This document shows, in pieces, positions 23,689 through 35,079 of a stretch of 64,000 bases of DNA. Under the pieces are notes generated by a model. That model searched no databases and was not told the origin of the DNA. It saw only the letters and a list, made by a program, of their open reading frames with translations. Positions within the stretch are counted from its first letter, which is position 1, and every line of letters starts with the position of its first letter. Origin of the DNA: Ornithodoros turicata (Eukaryota; Arthropoda; Arachnida; Ixodida; Argasidae); NCBI RefSeq assembly GCF_037126465.1, contig NC_088201.1, forward strand, positions 132,708,052 through 132,772,051. The letters run 5' to 3'. A program made the position numbers and the translations under genes.

Positions 23689-24472
23689 AAGGGAGTCTGG
23701 CCATTGGGAGGAGTCACAAAAAGAGGCTCGACCTGTCAATCACAGTTTCGCTCCTCTGATTGGTTTGCTTTTTACCAAGGGGGTCGCCATGACACCATAC
23801 TGCCACCCAAAATGGCGACGAAAACAAACACAGTGAAGCGGGGATTTCGTGACAAAAAAGTTTCACAGACTAACCTGATTTTATGCTGCAAATGTACATC
23901 CTAATATAAATTTCTCGGAAATCAGTTTCAACTTATGCTCATCCATCAATATCTAACTGAAAATAATACGTTTTGTCGCCGGTGTTAGGCCTAGTGAACA
24001 CGGCGATCACAAGGAAATCATAACAAAAACGGCGCTGTGCTGTACGATCTTATTTTTAACAGCTGGATTTCATGGATATAAACATTATTGCCTCTTATAT
24101 TCCAACGATTCATGTAGATTTGTTTAAAAATCATACCGACAACAGAATGTGTCCCAGCAGGTGGTTCTGACGGCAGCGGTGCAACGACGGAAGCAGACGA
24201 CAATTCCCAACGTGCCTTACGCTCCCTAGGTGGCGCTTATCAAATTTGCACCAACAATCCACTACTTTTGCAGATTGCGAGAGGTATCCATTTCAATCCC
24301 ATCCAATCCACTTGCCACCCAAAATGGCGCTGCCCATGTTGGATAAGGGGGCAAATAGTGAGGATAGGCTGATTGATAGCGCCCCATATTTCAAGACTTC
24401 ATTGATCGGAAAGCTGAAAAAGTGGGTGGAGCTTCAGGTATAGGCATGACCCATTAATGGCCAGACTCCCTT
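23689..24472. mobile_element. 784-bp TTAA-flanked element
   Basis: Terminal inverted repeats AAGGGAGTCTGGCCATT (left) and its complement (right) are flanked by TTAA at 23685-23688 and 24473-24476. This fits piggyBac- or Kolobok-type target choice. A TA duplication with longer termini is also possible. The interior has two copies of CCACCCAAAATGGCG (about 23800 and 24315). No transposase is present. Confidence 0.75.
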
Positions 24473-24478
24473 TTAATA

Positions 24479-25182
24479 CTGTATAAGTAGTAATTTTCGC
24501 GAGGACCTATTTTTCGCGAAATTCGCGAACGCCCTTTTATTCGCGGATTTAAAGTCCCGCGAAATATTCGAACCAATGACAGAAAAATACGTGAAGGAAA
24601 TATACCCAGAAATTTGACCCAGGAAGCGGAGGCAACTTATGTACACGGGGTTTCTTACGCTATTACACTGCATTGTCTCGCAAAGTGCTCTCTTCGCCGC
24701 TGCAACTGGAGACAGTAGTCCCGCCTTCATGTACGAATCCCGCGGAGATGTAGGCTTCCCGTGATTCCAGTTCCTTGTAAGCATGGATCATCCAGCAAGC
24801 GTGTATGCACTCTGCCACACGAAGAGAAATTGTATTTGTAAATTGTATTGTATTTGTCGCATCACTATTGAGCTCCAATCGCACCTGCTCGATGCGATGA
24901 CAAGAATGACGGGAGACAGGGCAGTTCGGCAATGGCATTGATACAAGCCGAGTAGGACCCGCTAATCGCAGCCCTTTCAGTCAGAACTGCTCAAAAGGAA
25001 GACAAACTGAACGAGTTGCCCAGTTGTCATACCTTTTATTAGCTTCATCCAGGAAGTTCAAGGTGGAGGGCCCCGGTCGACGTGGCGGTACCGCGAATTT
25101 AAGGTTTCGCGAATAATTGCCTGATCCTGGCTTCTCACAAATTCGCGAATTATTGAGCCCGCGAATTTAACCACTTATACAG
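24479..25182. mobile_element. 704-bp TA-flanked element rich in TTCGCGAA
   Basis: Ends CTGTATAAGTAGT and CTGTATAAGTGGT (reverse complement) are flanked by TA at 24477-24478 and 25183-25184, fitting a Tc1/mariner-type MITE. Both ends contain repeated TTCGCG/CGCGAA motifs (24497-24565 and 25092-25170). It directly abuts the TTAA element, with only the TA between. Confidence 0.75.
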
Positions 25183-25379
25183 TATACGGCTCTGTCCTGC
25201 TGTTTGTGTGGCGGGTGCCTCGGTGGCGTTAACTGTATGCAGCGACAAGCGTAGGTGTGTGTCAAGATAAGCAAACGTAATTAGCTCTTCCACATATATT
25301 ATATAGCCTTACCCGTAATGCTTCCCAGTTGCGTCCCTTATCAATAAATTCATCGCAATATACTGTTGTTCGAGACGTA
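25183..25379. other. Spacer
   Basis: No gene or repeat recognised. Confidence 0.4.
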
Positions 25380-25450
25380 TGGGCGGCCGCGCTGTTCACT
25401 GTAAACAGCGCAGCCGCCCAAACCGAAAGTGTAAATTACACTTTCGGTTT
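25380..25450. repeat. Two abutting hairpins
   Basis: The first is 25380-25396 paired with 25404-25420 (17-bp arms, one mismatch, 7-nt loop). The second is 25420-25434 paired with 25436-25450 (perfect 15-bp arms, 1-nt centre). They share base 25420. They may be the compressed remnant of a palindromic element or a structured-RNA source. Confidence 0.75.
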
Positions 25451-25637
25451 TCACAAGGGTTCCGACTTTTGTGGCAATACCTTGGCTAGCTTTGATCGCA
25501 TATAGCGACCGTTTTTTGCTTTGTTGCTTAGTTACAACACAGAGATCGCTTTTCTGAGCTTAGTTGCGTGAGAGATTCGCATCAATTTAATGGTTGCGTT
25601 TGTCGCCGCAGGTCGGAGCACCAAATTCAGTTGAACT

Positions 25638-25790
25638 GTGCTAAATGAAGCGGATTCCAACAATGACCTCATCAGCGTTTGGTGCAAACCAGAATTTAAG
25701 GACACTGATGCTGTGTGCGTCCTTTGCAACGTCGTAATTTCGTGCGCTCAGCATGGCGTGGCTGCTGTTAACTTTAACTTAACAACGTTT
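25638..25790 (+). pseudogene. Possible hAT BED-finger fragment
   Basis: The frame contains WCKPEFKDTDAVCVLCNVV followed by a Gly-Val stretch. This resembles the N-terminal C-x2-C part of ZBED/hAT transposases found in arthropods. The expected paired His residues are not clear and the frame soon ends. Confidence 0.3.
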
Positions 25791-25969
25791 CCTAACTTTC
25801 TTCACCGAGTTATGCTTTCGACTTTGTGTCGGACACACTCATGGACTTAATACATGCGGGAAATGTATTAGCAGAGTCCTTTCTTGTTAACACGGACTAA
25901 GGCTATACCTATATGCTTCTTCAGATGTGGTTATTTTCCTTGGTGCCATTAAAGATGTGAAATGCTGTG

Positions 25970-26111
25970 CTCCAAGTTGATCCAGAACATGACATTTTTG
26001 TGCTCCAGTATGCTCCAAAGTATGCAAAATTACTGCTCCAAGGAGCTCCAAAACTCAAATTGAACTGCTCCAAAAAGTGCTCCAAAATCAGTTTTGCCCG
26101 TAGCACCCCTG
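25970..26111 (-). mobile_element. hAT-like terminus with TGCTCCAAA motifs
   Basis: At least seven degenerate TGCTCCAAA copies lead to an end that reads CAGGGGTGCTACGGGC on the minus strand. This is the usual look of a hAT terminus with a subterminal motif array. The partner end is not established. Confidence 0.45.
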
Positions 26112-26890
26112 CAACAGCAAAATGACAGGTTTGCCAGACAAGGACACAGGTCTAACACACAACATCTGATGTCACCACAATTCTGCCTTCCAGGCATACA
26201 GTACAAACGCGTAATACAGCATTGAGATGACACAGCAATAAGAATGTTTACAGCCCAAACTTTTGCGCTTATTGTTATTATTTTTGTTATATTTTTGCTC
26301 TGCTTCAGCTATGCTTTTCACAGTTTATCTTTGCTTCCATAATGCTTAAAGAAGCATGGAAGTGACCCCTCAAATATTTTTGTTTTCCACTGCGACGTCT
26401 TCTGCGATGAATAAAATGAGCTCCTGTGAAAGAACCTACAGCTGCCCCACAGAGCACGTGCAAGGCTCTGTTCCGCAGACCTTTAAAAAACCCTCTCCAC
26501 ATGCAAAGAGCGCATTGAGGAATGAGAACACGTTGTGATGTATCACGGGCTCCAGTACTTGACCAGTGACGTCCAGTGGCACAGCTCAAGCATGTACAGG
26601 CGGCACGTGAGCCCAAAAGAAAAGGCAAAGACGAAAGACACTGGGCAGTTTCTACGTCACGCGTGGCTTGTGTCTCTCGTCCGCGAGTGCCTCCTCCGAC
26701 TGTCTATTGTAAAGTGCACGGTCGCAACACACCGCAGAGCGAAAATATTTTGCATGGTGGATAGCTTCACAGGTGAAGCAGGGTTAATTGTCACTTCCAT
26801 GCTCCTTTAACGCTGGTACCTCTGTGCTGAATGTGTAATGCTAACATCTGTATACAGTAAACCCTCCCCCCGCCAAGAAAAAAGTGCACT
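26112..26890. other. No recognised gene
   Basis: Frames at 26305-26628 minus and 26535-26810 plus lack known domains. Confidence 0.4.
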
Positions 26891-27046
26891 GATGTTAATG
26901 ATGAAAGATGGAAGTCAATGAAAAGGTTAGCCAGCTGTAGGAATCGAAACCACATCATCTGGATTACCGTGACAAATCCGCGATTACCAGTTCGAGTCCT
27001 ACTGCTGGCTAACCGTTTCAGTGACTTCCATCTTTTATCATTGATT
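26891..27046. repeat. Foldback pair of tRNA-derived SINE tails (Ruka-like)
   Basis: 26891-26950 read on the minus strand, and 26985-27046 on the plus strand, both carry TTCGAnTCCTAC-type B-box sequence, then GCTGGCTAACC, then TTCCATCTTT. The two copies face away from each other around a short centre. The same tail occurs at 38986-39106 and 56263-56320. Resemblance to tick Ruka SINEs is from memory of the family. Confidence 0.65.
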
Positions 27047-28294
27047 TCTGAGGCACTTGAGTCTTTGTATGTATTTGTCCTTTCTATGTGTTCCAGCCTC
27101 AGAACATCAATTGTCTCATGTGCACTGAAACCTCTGTTTTGCAGGACGGCCACCATTGCCATGATCTCCATTTAACATCATTTACCGGGACTTCTCTTGC
27201 ACGGTTACCTTCCTTTTGGGGACCGACACACCAGGCAAGAACTGTTTGTCCTAGAGAGGTCTCACCACACTGCACTTTTTCTTTTTTTTCACCCTTGCAT
27301 GATGTTAGATACATACTATAGAACACATATACAATATGTACAATGCATGAAGTACAAATACAGCACATACACTACCCAGAAACATGTAATAGATACAAAA
27401 GGACCGGTACAGCACCTGCTGTTCTTGTACTCTATACGTTCTCTTCTTTTCTGTGCTTAGTACAGAAATTTGGTGTATATAACTGACAAAAATGTACCAT
27501 ACATCCGACTGATATTTTTTTCATTGGTCTACGACATTCCGGCAGCAAAGGAGACTTGGCAACCTCACGCAAAGCTCATCAGTGATCTTTCTTTGCGACT
27601 TATTGTGCAACTATAATCAATATCTGAAGCTTGTGTGCTAATGTGTCAGGTCACACCATGAATCTTTAACTTCTGACATCATAAAAAATTAAGAACAGGC
27701 TTACTTGGAACAACATACTTGACATCAGACAACTGCTACAATACAACGCCAACATCTAACACAATTTAAAATTAATTCTACAGTCCTGCTTTAGAAAATT
27801 TGGCCCGATTTCTTCCTTTTTTTTACCGTGACTGCAAAACGAGGTGAGAGGGGGATATTTTACCACTCAAGTTCCTCTAACTTTATGCAGGTCCTTCTTG
27901 CCCCCTGAGGCTGGCATTATCTCTGTGCACCCCGCATCTACAAACAATGCACCAGTGCCAACGCTTCTTGTGCTCTTCCAGCTGTTAACAGCAGGCGTTT
28001 GCAGTGCCTGTGTACCTCTGAAGAAGCATTGCCGGTTGGATGATACTACCATGTGGCCTCCACCGGGCACAGAACGTCGACTTCCATAGCTGAAGGTTGC
28101 CTGCACACATGCCTGTGCCGATACAGCTTGCTGCAGTTTCATCTTGTTCCGTGCACAGCCTAAGTAAACTGTCTTATTTACAAATAGCATGACAGTGTTG
28201 CTGTAGCTCGTGGTCTGCCTGTCGCATGATACCAGTTGCATTAACTCATGAAAGACAATTTTTTGGGGTGACCTTACACATGAACGTAGCACAC
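27047..28294. other. No recognised gene
   Basis: AT-rich, with short frames only. The last bases carry the target site of the 3.6 kb hAT element. Confidence 0.4.
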
Positions 28295-28923
28295 AGTATA
28301 CTTAGGGCCCTCAGTTTTCGGGTTTTATTTTTTGTGAAAATCGGGGGGTAAATATCGGGTTGAAAATCAGGACCTGCCAAACAGGGTAAAATCGGGTGAT
28401 ATACTGAGAAGTGATGTATTTTCGGGTGAAAAAAAAAAAACTTTTATGTGTTGAAATTAATTAATTAATAATTGGGGGCATACGTCGCGAGACAACTGAG
28501 ATCATGAGCGACGCCACAGCGGTCGGTCTGTGGAGTGTTGAAATTAAGTGAAAGAATATTTATTAAGAGACTGGTAGATAATTCACTGTATAACCACTGC
28601 ATCCATCACTGTATCCATCGATGAGCATTGAGAGCATGCTCGCGCTCGCGTTGGTATGCCTCGTATATCGTTGGCTGTTGCTGCATCCTCTTTACTACTC
28701 CGCGTACTTTGCTGATACAAGATACTCCCTACAAGATTTGAAAGTTGGCTTCACCTAACACTTCCGTGTATTGCCGGCAAACCCACTGCAAGGAATGCCG
28801 AGCGTTGCATAAGTCTGTTTCTTCGCTGTTTAGCGTGATTTTTCCTGATTCCTTTACTATTTTTGGTAACAGCACAGTCGTATACGAAGAGGGGAGTCAA
28901 GTCCTGTAGATCACATAAACAAA

Positions 28924-28967
28924 ATACAGAAACCGACACCGAAGATCTTCAGTGTCGGTTTCTGTAT
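28924..28967. repeat. 44-bp near-perfect palindrome
   Basis: ATACAGAAACCGACAC (28924-28939) pairs with 28952-28967. The centre GAAGATCTTC (28941-28950) is itself a perfect palindrome, leaving a single mismatched pair (28940/28951). It lies 4 bp from the third-layer element. Confidence 0.9.
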
Positions 28968-28971
28968 GGTA

Positions 28972-31091
28972 CCCTGCTGGAAATAGTCCAATTCAAAATA
29001 GCCCAGAAATCTCATTCAGTTTAAGTGGATATCACGTTTACAATTCTCATTGAAAGGAGCCAAAATTTCCCATTCCGAATCGACAATTTTGGACAAATAC
29101 CATATTGAAAACTACTGGAATTTAGTGGGTTTCAAAGAGAAATCACTGTAAATGTCAATGGGGATGAAGTGGAACCACGCTTAATCACACCCATTGGAGG
29201 CCAGTCTAGTTTACCATTGGCCAATGTGCTGTAGCCCAGATTTTCCCCAGTAAAGTCACATGGAAATTCTCATTGACGATTCACCTTTTCAATGTGTAAT
29301 AACATTCGATTCTGCTGCATCGAATGAGCAGAACGCATGTTTTTGCTGTAGAAAGGAGTTACACTAGATGCCGTTTCTGCGTGCACATTTATTTCTTCAT
29401 ACATCACAATACAGTAGATAGTAAAATATTACAAGTGGGACATATAAAGGTGAAAGTTATTTCAAATGTTTCAAATGTTCAAAAGTGTGAATATTCACCA
29501 ATCAGTTAAAAATCGCTAGCAAGACAATGAACAACAATAGTAAAAACTCCATTCAGAACTTACATGTTTTGAAAGCATACTGTCCATCACCAACACGCAC
29601 AAAATAAATCCACAATCAGTAACTTCATAGTGATGTGTCCTCAACGTCCGTACAGCGTCGACGAACAAAACAGAAGGTCTTGAGGCACTCAACCATCATG
29701 GTCTTCTGTGCTTCGTAGGTATTTCGCGATGTCCTGTCCAGCTTGCGTTTCATGCGTGAAAACTAATCCCATCCAACTTCGGTAAGATTCCGTTCTGGCC
29801 ACCTGCTGACAAATGCCTATGCCAGCTGCGTCGCACCAGCCTAACCTTCGAGAAACACAATTTTTAAAAGATACAAGAACAGCACCATGTCAGTGTGAGT
29901 GGGAGTCAAATATATTACATACCGTTGCTCACAGCGCGGGAGGTAACACCGACTGCACATTTCGCTATCCTCCCATCACCGGTTGTAATGCCTACGAACA
30001 GGCATAAAACATGTGAGACTGTGTAGAAAGAACGGGCATGTTTCTAACATCGATTACATACCTTACAAAGGGGAAAAATCCTCAAAATGACGCCCGAAAT
30101 ACGTCAACTGCTTGTGAGCCACGGCGGGACAAGGCGCGCATCCAAACACCTCGGCATTCCGTAACAGACTGACTAATCCGTTGAAGATTTGAATAAACGC
30201 TTGGACTCCTGTGCACTGAAAGGTTATACGAATGCAGAAACAATAGCTTAAGGTAATAGGTGCGTATGAAATTACCGCGGCACATGTGCTTTTGAGTATA
30301 TGTTCACGAACATTTGAAATAACGTAGCGAACTATTTTCAACGCGGACGAGCCACTATGCGGTGCGGCACGGAAACGTGTTCGGACTCTGCCTCTGCGAG
30401 CGGCCACATCGGCGAACGGCTGGCGCAGTTGATTTGTTCGGAATAAATTTTCATTTGCTTCATTAATTTATACTATGTCTGATTGTCGTTCAATTTTCGC
30501 TTGCAATATATGTCGATACGGTGCGTATTCTGGAGCTTCATTTGTTTGAATCGGACGCGTTCCTCGAATTAGTTCATGTTCTACACGGACGTACGGCGTA
30601 CTTCCTAATTATATTATTACTTAATTTGAGAGTGATGATGTACTATTCGTCACCATTACGCTCGTTCCTTCAGCAACTGGCTTCTCACTTATTGTATTGG
30701 CGGCCATGCAACATGTTGGATCCCACTAAATCAAGTGGAAAGCAGTTTCTCATTGGTACACATTAGACCAATTCCTCATTCCTTCTATTGGTGCAGACTG
30801 TAATGCACAACATGCTGGATCTCATTAAATCAATTGGAAGTCAGAGTTTCTCACTGACGACCATTAAACCATTTCGTTCAATTGGTTCCTTGCTTCGTGA
30901 CGTGGTCTTCGCCACACAACACGGCAGAGCCCGGTTTCGCGAAGGCAGCTTCCCTGCTTAACTTCGACTTCAGTCAATGAGAAATAGTCAGCTTTTACAC
31001 GTTGAACGAATTCGCAGTCTGATTTCTCATTGAATCTCATTAAAATTGCGGGGAGAAGTCAATGAGATCATGCCGACTATTTCCAGCAGGG
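28972..31091. mobile_element. 2.1 kb TA-flanked element, innermost layer
   Basis: Termini CCCTGCTGGAAATAGTC (left) and its complement (right) are 17 bp and are flanked by TA (28970-28971 and 31092-31093). This fits a Tc1/mariner-like or related TA-targeting element. Internal ATTAAATCAATTGGAAG-like repeats occur at 30720-30890. No transposase frame is recognised. Confidence 0.75.
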
Positions 31092-31955
31092 TAACAGCAC
31101 AAAGGTCTCGTCGACGTCCACGGAAAGCACTAACAGTACAAAATACAACACTGAAGTTTTCAACTTACTTATTGACACAAGCTTTCATGTAGCAGACTAC
31201 ATTTCTTCGGGTGTGAAAAACGCAGGGCATTTTTGGTACGAAACCAGGGTATTACTTTGGTTGGTGTTGCCATTCTGCAAGGCGGCTTCACCTCATCATT
31301 GAAACGGATTTTGAGGGACAAGGGACGCTGTCATGGCCCCAATAATCTATCTTATCACTAAAGTAACCAAGTTGATGATGTCTTAGGTTAGTTTAGTGAA
31401 GTTAGGTTAGATTAATAGGACCATGGCCGTTTCAATAATGAAGTTGCGAGTGCGAGGCAAGCTGCCACAGCCGCACTAATCTAACCTAATATATCACTAA
31501 ACAAAGTGTATGATGTCATGGGTTAAAGATGGCTTTCCCGTAACACAAATAAAGGAATAGAAAAGTTCCGCTAAATCTACAAACGCCCACTAAGCATTCG
31601 CTGAAGTGGGCTTGACCGCAATACACGGAAGTGTTAGGTGAAGCCAACTTTCAAATAGTGACGCCTACCAAAGGAACATTTTTCACGCTAGAAATCGGAC
31701 CTGCATGCAAGCGTCTACAAACCCGACCTGTTTTGTTTACTTTACCAGCAAGACGCGGCGCGGTCGGGAGCAAGTCGGGAGCCGTCGCGCGATTGCCGTA
31801 GTTCGCGCGTGTGCGGATCAAGTCCTTGGTTTGCACTTTCGGAAGCCCGGTTTACGGGTTTTATCGGGTTAAACCCGAACTATTTTGATGTAAATCGGGG
31901 GATAAAAACGGGCTTTATCGGGTTTTACCCGAAAACCGAGGGCCCTAAGTATACT

Positions 31956-32661
31956 TAGGACTGCCCACACTGAGAACCATATAAAATATCTTTATCAGTC
32001 TGCAGTTAATCACAAGTGATCAGTCACAAAGAAAGTGCTCAAGCAGGATAATCGTGCCTGTTTTGCAACTTGCTGGCCTGTGGATAACGTGTCTTTTTTC
32101 TTTTTTTAATTTACGTTCCCCTGTTGCTGCCGAAAGCAGGTGTAATAATGTTTGAGGGCATTTTTTCATGTGCAGCGACAATCGCCTATATTTTTTCCCT
32201 TTTGCACTGCTATTTCCAGCAGGGCAGCCATTTCTCCGAGCATATAGGGAGATGTGACTGGGACAGCAACTTGAATGTATTTCGCACACATATATTTCAC
32301 ACGTCTTTTGCACTGGTATATCAGGCAAGACAGCTGCATCAGTACGCTGCTTCTAGATAGGACTTTATGCTTCCAGACAGGAAAGGTGTTACCCTCTGAT
32401 GTTGCTTTCTTTGTTATTGTCTAATACCACAACCTTTTTATACCTCATTCTGGAGCTTACTGATCCATTGAAACCAACCTGCACAATTTGACCCACCATA
32501 TTGCTTTGTAAGCTCATAAGTCTAGCTTTGCACCACAATATTTGTCTTACGTTAGATTGTCAACTTTTCTCCGTGATTGTTCAATTACTTTCAGCTTACG
32601 AGTTGGAAAGGAGCAAGATATATGACCGAACTGTACTTCTCACTGATCTCCACCTCCTTGA
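31956..32661. other. No recognised gene
   Basis: The frame at 32020-32328 minus has no domain I know. Confidence 0.4.
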
Positions 32662-32669
32662 CGCATAAT

Positions 32670-33466
32670 TAGGGTTCCGGGTTTTCGGCGTTTAGTTCTG
32701 GGCGTTACCGGAGGATGTTTTTCGGAGTTTATTGTTTTTTCAAAAAGTGGAGTTTTTCGGAGTGTATGGTTTACAGCTCAGTTAATATCCGAAATTCGGA
32801 GAAACTTTGATGACGCACGAACAGTTGCGCAGCGAAAACGCAGTTCTCACATTTATGGCTTCAACACTAAAGAGACACAAGCTTAACAATACATTTCGTG
32901 TGACGTACACTCAGGTGTTCCGCAATTCCAAATGCACCCCTTCCGTGTGCAGTGCTCACTGTTATGTGACAGTACTTACATATGACAACCTCTGCATCGC
33001 GATCGCGGGACGATGTGAACTCCTCGAAATCAAGGTACTCCTTGACGTAGTCGCAGGACAGCTTTCGCTTGCGTCCCATCTTGTCGTCAGCACTGCAAAT
33101 AGTTGCCCTTTCAAAGAGACCACACAGTATGACCTCGGTTCGATGCTTATTGTAGTGCTTAAGTCACGTGTCGGACAAAGAAATCGTAAAACAGACTGGA
33201 GGAAAACCCGGGCAGTGAATCCTCAGAAGGTCGAGATGACCGCCGAAGAAAACGATAGGTCACAGACACCATTATCATGTTGCCGTGGGGCCGGTATCCG
33301 AGGTCAGAAGATACCCAGGACACACAAGGCGGCCAAGAACAATAACCCGGTTATCAGGGAAAACATCTGCCAAGCGGAGTTTTTCGGATTAATCCGAATT
33401 GCTTAAAATTTTACCGGAGTACGTTTTTCGGATTTTTTCGGACAAATCCCAAAACTCGGAACCCTA
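32670..33466. mobile_element. 797-bp hAT deletion derivative
   Basis: Ends TAGGGTTCCGGGTTTTCGG and TAGGGTTCCGAGTTTTGGG (reverse complement) are flanked by CGCATAAT/CGCATAAC (32662-32669 and 33467-33474; 7 of 8 match). Both ends carry TTTTTCGGAG-like motifs. It keeps the start of a CGGBP1-like transposase on the minus strand. Confidence 0.82.
32867..33079 (-). pseudogene. CGGBP1-like hAT transposase, N-terminal fragment
   Basis: Seventy codons start MGRKRKLSCDYVKEYL and contain a BED-type finger (C-x2-C in VICKYCHI, then H-x4-H in AEHLSVRH). The start matches MGRKRK of the relic at 43996. BED fingers bind DNA ends in hAT transposases. The rest of the protein is deleted, so it cannot transpose on its own. 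Confidence 0.7.
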
Positions 33467-33474
33467 CGCATAAC

Positions 33475-35079
33475 CAAGCCCACATTCCTTTCTTTGTAAC
33501 CCTTACCATATGCCTTGAATGATACTGCTAAAAATAGTAACAATAAGTAGATTAATGTATTAATAAGTTACTTAACTAATCAATTCTGAGGAGTTGCACA
33601 TTGTGCACCCTTGTTCCTAGGTAAACACCACTGCTGTTACTGTGCTTGCTCCTCTGTCTGGGTAACACTAAACACGATCTCACACTGGCCGGCAAGAACA
33701 AGAAGTTACAAAATGTTTAATTGCCTAGAATTTTATACAATTACCACAGCACAGAGCAGGTAAGGGACTCCATTTGTCACATTTGCTCTCTATTACGTGC
33801 TTATGTGTTTATAGGGCAGAGAGATGACTTTTTTGTGTGCAGTCTACCCCTGCTGACCTGTGCGTAAGCAGCGAATCGACAGTCTTACTCATGGTGCTGT
33901 GCACAGAATTTAAAAGCATTTTGTATATTCTACAGCATACACTTCCACATTGCTTTACCTGTTTGCAGCCAAGAGGAAACGAAAAGTGCAATTCGGCTGA
34001 CGTTAATTGCCTTGAGTGTTCTATGTGATACTTCCATAACAAGTTTTCCACTTACAGGTTTCTGTTTAACTAGATGACCTTGTAGGGTCGAAGAGCCCAT
34101 CTTCATCCCATCCGTGCATTTCTGGTGACTTCTGATTGAATCTTTGCCCTCATTTGCTGAGCTTTTGGTGTTCATAAGAACGTACTTTGCTTCCATATTC
34201 TTGCCAGCATCTTCAAGAAGGACAGCAGTAACCGCTGCAGGAAATGGCCAGTCCCTGCTTTGCTTAAGTGTTTCAAAATTTCTGCTCTCATATGTGGTGC
34301 ACGTACAGTATAGTGCTTGCTACACTTCTCTACAAAGGAATCAGTAAAAGTATGTCTAGTGTATGTGTGTCACAATCTTCTTTATGATGCCCTGCGCATT
34401 GTCTGGGAGCATTCACACCACCTCCTATTCACGGAGAGCACTTGAGTGTATTGTGACTGATCGCATTAACACATCACTCATGGCCATCACGCATTTTACA
34501 CCGCCTTCTTCGTTTTTCACTCACTGCAGCTGGGGCGGCAGTCTGCCACCTCGTGTTTACCACTCCCGGTGGAGGCAGTTCCTGCGTGTTTGGTTGCGTT
34601 TTGCGCCTTCTCATTTTGAGTACATCAGATCGGTGGATGAGTGTCCAACATGCTGAGAACTGTTCCACATTCCTCCTCTCAGAAACTCCACAGCCGCTCA
34701 TGTCTCACTTGAGGGCTTAGTTCATACTGAGGTTAATGTGTCATTTTTTACTTTCTTTTGTGTTTCACATTGACGAAGTCTACCCTCAAGTCTGTGGTCC
34801 TTCACCTTCTTTCTGGAATCCTTCTTAGTGGCTCTAAGCAAATCATTTCTCTGTTCTTTACGTACAGCAATGACTGTCCAGTGCAATGTCGCTTTGTGGT
34901 TGCGTGGGATGTGAGCAATCTGCTTCCTTTCCAGGTCTGGCTGTCTGCTGTCTGTATGGTATCTCCATTGCAAAGTCTGCCCTCCGTTGCTACAGCAAGG
35001 ATGTCACCATGATCAGCATGAGTCCTACTACATCTGTCCTCCTCATCAATGAGAATTGAGAACACAGCTGCGAGGGGGC
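33475..35079. other. No firmly recognised gene
   Basis: Minus-strand frames at 33930-34196, 34474-34701 and 34802-35251 are unassigned. A stretch near 34630 reads SDVLKMRRR on the minus strand. This echoes CDVLQMRRHI in the Ulp1-PHD module just upstream on that strand, so part of this region may be further decayed module sequence. Confidence 0.35.

Larger units (their letters stand above)
28737..31654. mobile_element. Second-layer element with long inverted ends
   Basis: 28737-28774 is the exact reverse complement of 31617-31654 (ATTTGAAAGTTGGCTTCACC and onward), and the match continues, diverged, for about 30 more bases. No convincing target duplication is seen, so the superfamily is open. 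It lies within the outer hAT element and contains the third layer. Confidence 0.7.
28303..31947. mobile_element. 3.6 kb hAT-type element, outer layer of a nest
   Basis: Ends TAGGGCCCTCAGTTTTCGGG and TAGGGCCCTCGGTTTTCGGG (reverse complement) are flanked by the perfect 8-bp repeat AGTATACT (28295-28302 and 31948-31955). The subterminal regions are full of CGGGTTTTA/TAAACCCG motifs. Most of its length is later insertion. No transposase is recognised, so it is probably non-autonomous. Confidence 0.88.

Noticed and set aside
23204..26111. A single 2.9 kb hAT element bounded by the two CAGGG-GTGCTAC ends
   Set aside because: The subterminal motifs at the two ends differ (TGCGCCA versus TGCTCCAAA) and no 8-bp duplication fits, so I list the ends separately.
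26940..27015. tRNA gene
   Set aside because: A B-box is present, but there is no cloverleaf or anticodon stem. It is SINE sequence.
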